The translations under genes and the position numbers were made by a program. Source: CAMYLY01 sp039587215 (lineage in GTDB: Bacteria; Gemmatimonadota; Gemmatimonadetes; Gemmatimonadales; GWC2-71-9). Taken from it: a stretch of DNA of 64,000 nt. The notes under the pieces are model-generated. The model had not been told where the DNA came from. It did not search any database and was given only the letters and a program-made list of their open reading frames with translations. Below, in pieces: positions 61,175 to 64,000 of the stretch (position 1 is its first letter; every line of letters starts with the position of its first letter). The stretch covers positions 3,175 through 67,174 of the forward strand of contig JBDHIW010000001.1 of the NCBI GenBank assembly GCA_039587215.1, given 5' to 3'.

Positions 61175-62458
61175 GTGTCGAGGGCGGGCGCTTTCGAGGT
61201 CATTCGCGACCCGCTCTGGAACAACATCAGGGTGGACCGTGAGGCGCTGGCCGTCCTGGACAGCGGGCCATTCCAGCGCCTGCGCTTCATTCGCCAACTC
61301 GGGCACGCGTTCCTCGTGTACCCGGGCGCGACGCACAGCCGCTTCGAGCACGCCCTCGGGACCTACCATCTCGCCCGGCGCGCCTTGGCGCTGTTCGCCG
61401 ACCGCGGCGAGCTCGACGGCATCTCGTCCGACGAGCACGCGACCGTACGGCTCGCCGCACTGCTGCACGACATCGGGCATTATCCATTTTCCCACGCACT
61501 GGAAGAGGCCGGCCTGGCCTCGCACGAGCAGCTTGCGCTCGAACATTTCACGCGACCGGAGCTGCACGAGGCCCTCGCACAGACGGGCATCCCCGATCTG
61601 CACGAGCGGCTCGGCACGCTGATCGGAGGACGGAGCGCCAGTCCGCTACAGGGGCTCGTCTCGGGCTCGCTCGATCTGGACAAGATCGAGTACCTGACAC
61701 GCGACGCGAGGATGTGCGGCGTGCCCTACGGCACCGTCGACGTCGACCGATTGCTGAACTCCCTGACGATCGTCACCACGCCGGACGGCAAACAGCGCGT
61801 GGGGGTGCACGCCAAGGGGCTCAGCGCCCTGGAGTCACTGCTGTTCGCCAAGTACCAGATGTACCGGAACGTGTACTGGCACCACGCGGTCCGCAGCGCG
61901 ACGGCGATGTTCAAGCGGCTCGTCCGTACGGCGATTGCCGACGGCACGGTCGATCCGTCGTGGATCCCCTTCACGACGGATGAGCAGCTGATGGAGCGGC
62001 TCCGTACACCCGACGAGCCCGCGCTCGCCGGACGGCTGCGGCGGCGCCAACTCTTCAAGCGAGCGCTCGACATCCCTGCCGAGGATCTCCCGGCGGATGC
62101 TGGAGACTGGATTGCGGCCGACCCCGATCTCGTGGCGTCGGTCGAGGACGAACTGGCGGGACGCGTGGGACTCCAGCCCGGTCAGCTGCTCGTGGACTAC
62201 CCGGCCAAGCCGGCGATGCTCGCCGTCGATCTGCCGGTTCTGGCGCGCGACGGGTCCGTCGAACGCCTGTCGGGAACGCGGGCCGCCTCGATGCTGGGCA
62301 TCCAGCGGGTCGCCGATGAACTGCACACGCTCGCCCGCCGGCTTCGCGTTTTCGTCGCTGCCCCGGTCAGTCTTGCGGCAGAGGATGTCCTGGAACTCGT
62401 GGCGCGGCCCGCCGAGGAACTCCGACGCCGGTTCGCTCCGGCCGGAATCGCGCGCTAG
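61175..62458 (+). CDS. HD-domain phosphohydrolase (dGTPase/SAMHD1-like)
   Basis: 427 residues. The HD domain contains FEVIRDPLWNNIRVD and TPFQRLRFIRQLGHAFLVYP-like sequence at the N-terminus, THSRFEHALGTYHLARRAL, and the metal motif LLHDIGHYPFSHALE with H98-D99; DLDKIEYLTRDARMCG supplies the final Asp. This group includes dNTP triphosphohydrolases and SAMHD1-like enzymes of varied substrate. The start is GTG, two nt after pckA. Its TAG stop overlaps the stop of the small minus-strand gene through CTAG. Catalysis is likely; the specific nucleotide is not known. Confidence 0.9.
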   Translation: MSRAGAFEVIRDPLWNNIRVDREALAVLDSGPFQRLRFIRQLGHAFLVYPGATHSRFEHALGTYHLARRALALFADRGELDGISSDEHATVRLAALLHDIGHYPFSHALEEAGLASHEQLALEHFTRPELHEALAQTGIPDLHERLGTLIGGRSASPLQGLVSGSLDLDKIEYLTRDARMCGVPYGTVDVDRLLNSLTIVTTPDGKQRVGVHAKGLSALESLLFAKYQMYRNVYWHHAVRSATAMFKRLVRTAIADGTVDPSWIPFTTDEQLMERLRTPDEPALAGRLRRRQLFKRALDIPAEDLPADAGDWIAADPDLVASVEDELAGRVGLQPGQLLVDYPAKPAMLAVDLPVLARDGSVERLSGTRAASMLGIQRVADELHTLARRLRVFVAAPVSLAAEDVLELVARPAEELRRRFAPAGIAR

Positions 62459-62655
62459 CGCGCGCCTGCCGCGCGGGACAGCAGCGCCCCGAGCTCCCGG
62501 TAATAGCGGGCGTCCTCCTCACGATCTTCCTGCTCCATCGCGAGGGCCGTACGCTCGAGCGCGTAGAGAATGGGAACGAGGTGCTCGGACGCGACCGACG
62601 CGAGCGGAGCGTCGTCGGGCGCCGACTCCGTCTCAGCCGGTCGGTTGGCCGCCAT
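62455..62655 (-). CDS. Small hypothetical protein downstream of the PP2C gene
   Basis: 66 residues of unrecognised family. An N-terminal, polar segment of about 20 residues precedes a likely helical region (VPILYALERTALAMEQEDRE, then EDARYYRELGALLSRA). There is no signal or membrane segment. It overlaps the 3' end of the PP2C gene by 23 nt on the same strand and its stop is shared with the HD gene via CTAG. The overlap into a highly conserved gene is larger than the usual four bases, so the true start could be further in, though the gene order and codon use look genuine. Confidence 0.55.
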   Translation of the reverse strand: MAANRPAETESAPDDAPLASVASEHLVPILYALERTALAMEQEDREEDARYYRELGALLSRAAGAR

Positions 62656-63406
62656 CGCTGACCTCGACGGTGTCGATGCGAACGACGATGACGGTCACGT
62701 TGTCCAAACCGCCGCGGCGGTTTGCCTCGGCCACCAATGCATCGACCAGTGCACCCGGCGAGGGCTGAGCCACCATGATCGACAGCACTTCGTCGTCCTC
62801 GAGCATACCCGTGAGGCCATCGGACGCCAGGAGGAACACGTCCCCCTCATGCAGCGTCCCGATGTACGTGTCGGGAGCCACATCGGCGTTGGCGCCGACG
62901 CAGCGGGTGATCACGTTGCTGTACGGATGCGTGCGGGCCTGCTGGGGCGTGAGGTATCCCGCGTCCACCTGCTCCTGCACGTAGGAGTGGTCCTTCGTCA
63001 GCTGAAGCAGTTGGTCTTCCCGCAGCACGTACGCGCGGCTGTCACCAACCTGCCCGATGATGTAGTGGGGTCCGTTGACGATCATCGCGGTCGTCGTGGT
63101 CCCCATGCCGCGCTTCTCTTCTTCGACCAGCGTGCGGCGGAAGATCTCGCCGTTCGCCTCGATGATGGCGTCACGGATCACGACGGCTGCTTCATCGTCT
63201 TCCTGGCCCACGACCCCTTCGAGTGCCCGTCCGACAATCTTCACGGCCATGTCGCTGGCGACCTCACCAGCCGCGTGACCACCCATGCCGTCGGCGACGA
63301 TGAACACGCCGCGGCTCGGCTCGAGCAAGAAGCTGTCTTCGTTCCCCGATCGGACCACACCCACGTCCGTACGGCCGGCTGAGGTATAGCGCACGGTAGT
63401 CGTCAT
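62633..63406 (-). CDS. PP2C-family serine/threonine protein phosphatase
   Basis: 257 residues. Metal-dependent (Mn/Mg) phosphatase of the bacterial Stp type: RSGNEDSFLLEP at the N-terminus, VADGMGGHAAGE with metal D39-G40, GMGTTTTAMIVNG, HYIIGQVGDSRAYVLREDQL, LLASDGLTGMLEDDEV with metal Asp, and GLDNVTVIVVRI with the last metal Asp. It removes phosphate from Ser/Thr residues, probably reversing a Hanks-type kinase. The FHA protein gene upstream overlaps it (ATGA), so a phosphothreonine reader and its eraser are translated together. No kinase is within the window. Confidence 0.93.
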   Translation of the reverse strand: MTTTVRYTSAGRTDVGVVRSGNEDSFLLEPSRGVFIVADGMGGHAAGEVASDMAVKIVGRALEGVVGQEDDEAAVVIRDAIIEANGEIFRRTLVEEEKRGMGTTTTAMIVNGPHYIIGQVGDSRAYVLREDQLLQLTKDHSYVQEQVDAGYLTPQQARTHPYSNVITRCVGANADVAPDTYIGTLHEGDVFLLASDGLTGMLEDDEVLSIMVAQPSPGALVDALVAEANRRGGLDNVTVIVVRIDTVEVSDGGQPTG

Positions 63407-64000
63407 GAGCCCGACGACCCTCCGCCCTGACGCTCCCGCAGGAGCTTCGCCAAGTCGTCCGAGTTCAGGACACTCGTCGAGCTGCCCTTCGGGGCATCGA
63501 CCGTGTCGTCCGTCGGTTCGAACACCATCGACACGTCGCCGAAACGGATGAACGCGCCCGGTGCGAGCGGCGTCTCGCCCTCGACGCGTTCACCGTCGAC
63601 CATCGTGCCGTTCGTACTCTCGAGGTCCGTTAGCACCCAAATGCCCTCACGCCGCTGCAGCTTGGCATGCATGGTGGAAACGCTGCCGTCCGTCAACACG
63701 ACGTCGTTGTACTCGGCCCGGCCCACGTTCACGATCGGCACCTTGATCGGAAACCGCTGCCCCTTGAGATCTCCGCTGCGCCCAATGAGGTACGCGAGCG
63801 GCGTGCCCGGCGGCGGCCCCGCGGGCTTCTTCGGAGCGGGCGGCGGCTCGTCGCGGTGGAGCGCCGGCATACCGTGCAGCGTGTTCGAGAGCCGGTGGGC
63901 AGCACCGGGCGCCGCAGCAGGCGGCGGCGGAGCTGCGGCCGGCGGTGGCGGCGCAGGGGCAGGCGGCGGCGGAGCTGCGGCCGGCGGTGGCGGCGCAGGG
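63403..64000 (-). CDS. FHA-domain protein, 5'-truncated by window edge
   Basis: At least 199 codons; the frame is open to the edge, so the N-terminus lies outside. The C-terminal FHA domain (phosphothreonine binding) has VPIVNVGRAEYNDVVLTDGS, STMHAKLQRREGIWVLTDLE and ESTNGTMVDGERV, with the conserved Arg, Ser, His and Asn of the fold. Before it is a long Pro/Ala linker (for example PAPPPPAAAPPPP) coded by a 42-bp tandem repeat. A Ser-rich tail ends it. An internal ATG at 63868-63870 could give a short FHA-only form, but the upstream frame is clearly coding-like. It is translationally coupled to the PP2C gene. Confidence 0.88.
   Translation of the reverse strand, partial: PAPPPPAAAPPPPAPAPPPPAAAPPPPAAAPGAAHRLSNTLHGMPALHRDEPPPAPKKPAGPPPGTPLAYLIGRSGDLKGQRFPIKVPIVNVGRAEYNDVVLTDGSVSTMHAKLQRREGIWVLTDLESTNGTMVDGERVEGETPLAPGAFIRFGDVSMVFEPTDDTVDAPKGSSTSVLNSDDLAKLLRERQGGGSSGS
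63919..64000 (-). repeat. 42-bp tandem repeat coding a Pro/Ala linker
   Basis: Two copies with period 42 (starting at 63919 and 63961; the second runs off the edge two bases short) encode a 14-residue unit made almost only of Pro and Ala. They lie in the linker before the FHA domain. Confidence 0.85.

Overview
The window is high-GC bacterial chromosome, densely coded on both strands, with no phage, insertion sequence, CRISPR array or rRNA. The mix of genes (DUF5916 outer-membrane protein, DUF4384 secreted proteins, a lipoprotein M49 peptidase, S41-like and CAP secreted proteins, a LytM/FtsEX division set, many Gram-negative outer-membrane components) suggests a diderm such as Gemmatimonadota. 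That assignment is inference from gene content; no rRNA is present to fix it.

Layout. 1-8 kb: the 3'-truncated gpmA, a large CBM9/DUF5916 outer-membrane protein, a VOC protein, an M49-type lipoprotein peptidase, a coiled-coil secreted protein and a Tat-signal aminotransferase of the HisC type. 8-13.2 kb: a tight cluster of a CotH-like secreted protein, a DUF4956 membrane protein and a 1,074-residue fusion of a CYTH/VTC-like domain to polyphosphate kinase 1; this is the most unusual module seen. 13.2-19.4 kb: secreted and envelope proteins, separated by clear hairpin terminators, and tRNA-Ile(GAT). 19.4-23.9 kb: a small Asp/Glu-rich protein, typA, a CDF metal exporter and a CNNM/CBS/CorC protein. 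23.9-33.5 kb: one minus-strand, almost gapless operon of DUF58, a BatA-like protein, mfd, a parvulin lipoprotein, surA and pdxA. 33.7-37.5 kb: a DUF4384-like protein, an ArgE-type deacetylase and a fused formiminotransferase-cyclodeaminase.

37.5-46.6 kb is a nine-gene plus-strand run with overlapping start and stop codons: lepA, ROK glucokinase, PfkB kinase, a STAS-like/HATPase protein, a STAS-like/winged-helix protein, a Cys/Met-metabolism PLP enzyme, ftsE, ftsX and an EnvC-like LytM protein that has lost its zinc ligands. 46.7-54.4 kb is a TetR-controlled efflux operon (TetR, TolC, HlyD, two ATPases, two ABC-2 permeases), followed by pcm, with two tandem CATAC-N4-GTAT operators over its start. 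54.5-59.4 kb holds a PhoA-type alkaline phosphatase and a metal-uptake set (outer-membrane channel with a nine-Glu tract, ZnuA-like binding protein, ZnuB-like permease) with no ATPase. The window ends with pckA, an HD phosphohydrolase, and a minus-strand signalling set of an FHA protein (truncated by the window edge), a PP2C phosphatase and a small hypothetical protein.

Gene ends are organised in two ways: convergent pairs either share a GC-rich bidirectional hairpin or overlap through a CTAG tetranucleotide. Several genes have a -10-like hexamer 6-11 nt before the ATG and no Shine-Dalgarno sequence, suggesting leaderless mRNAs.
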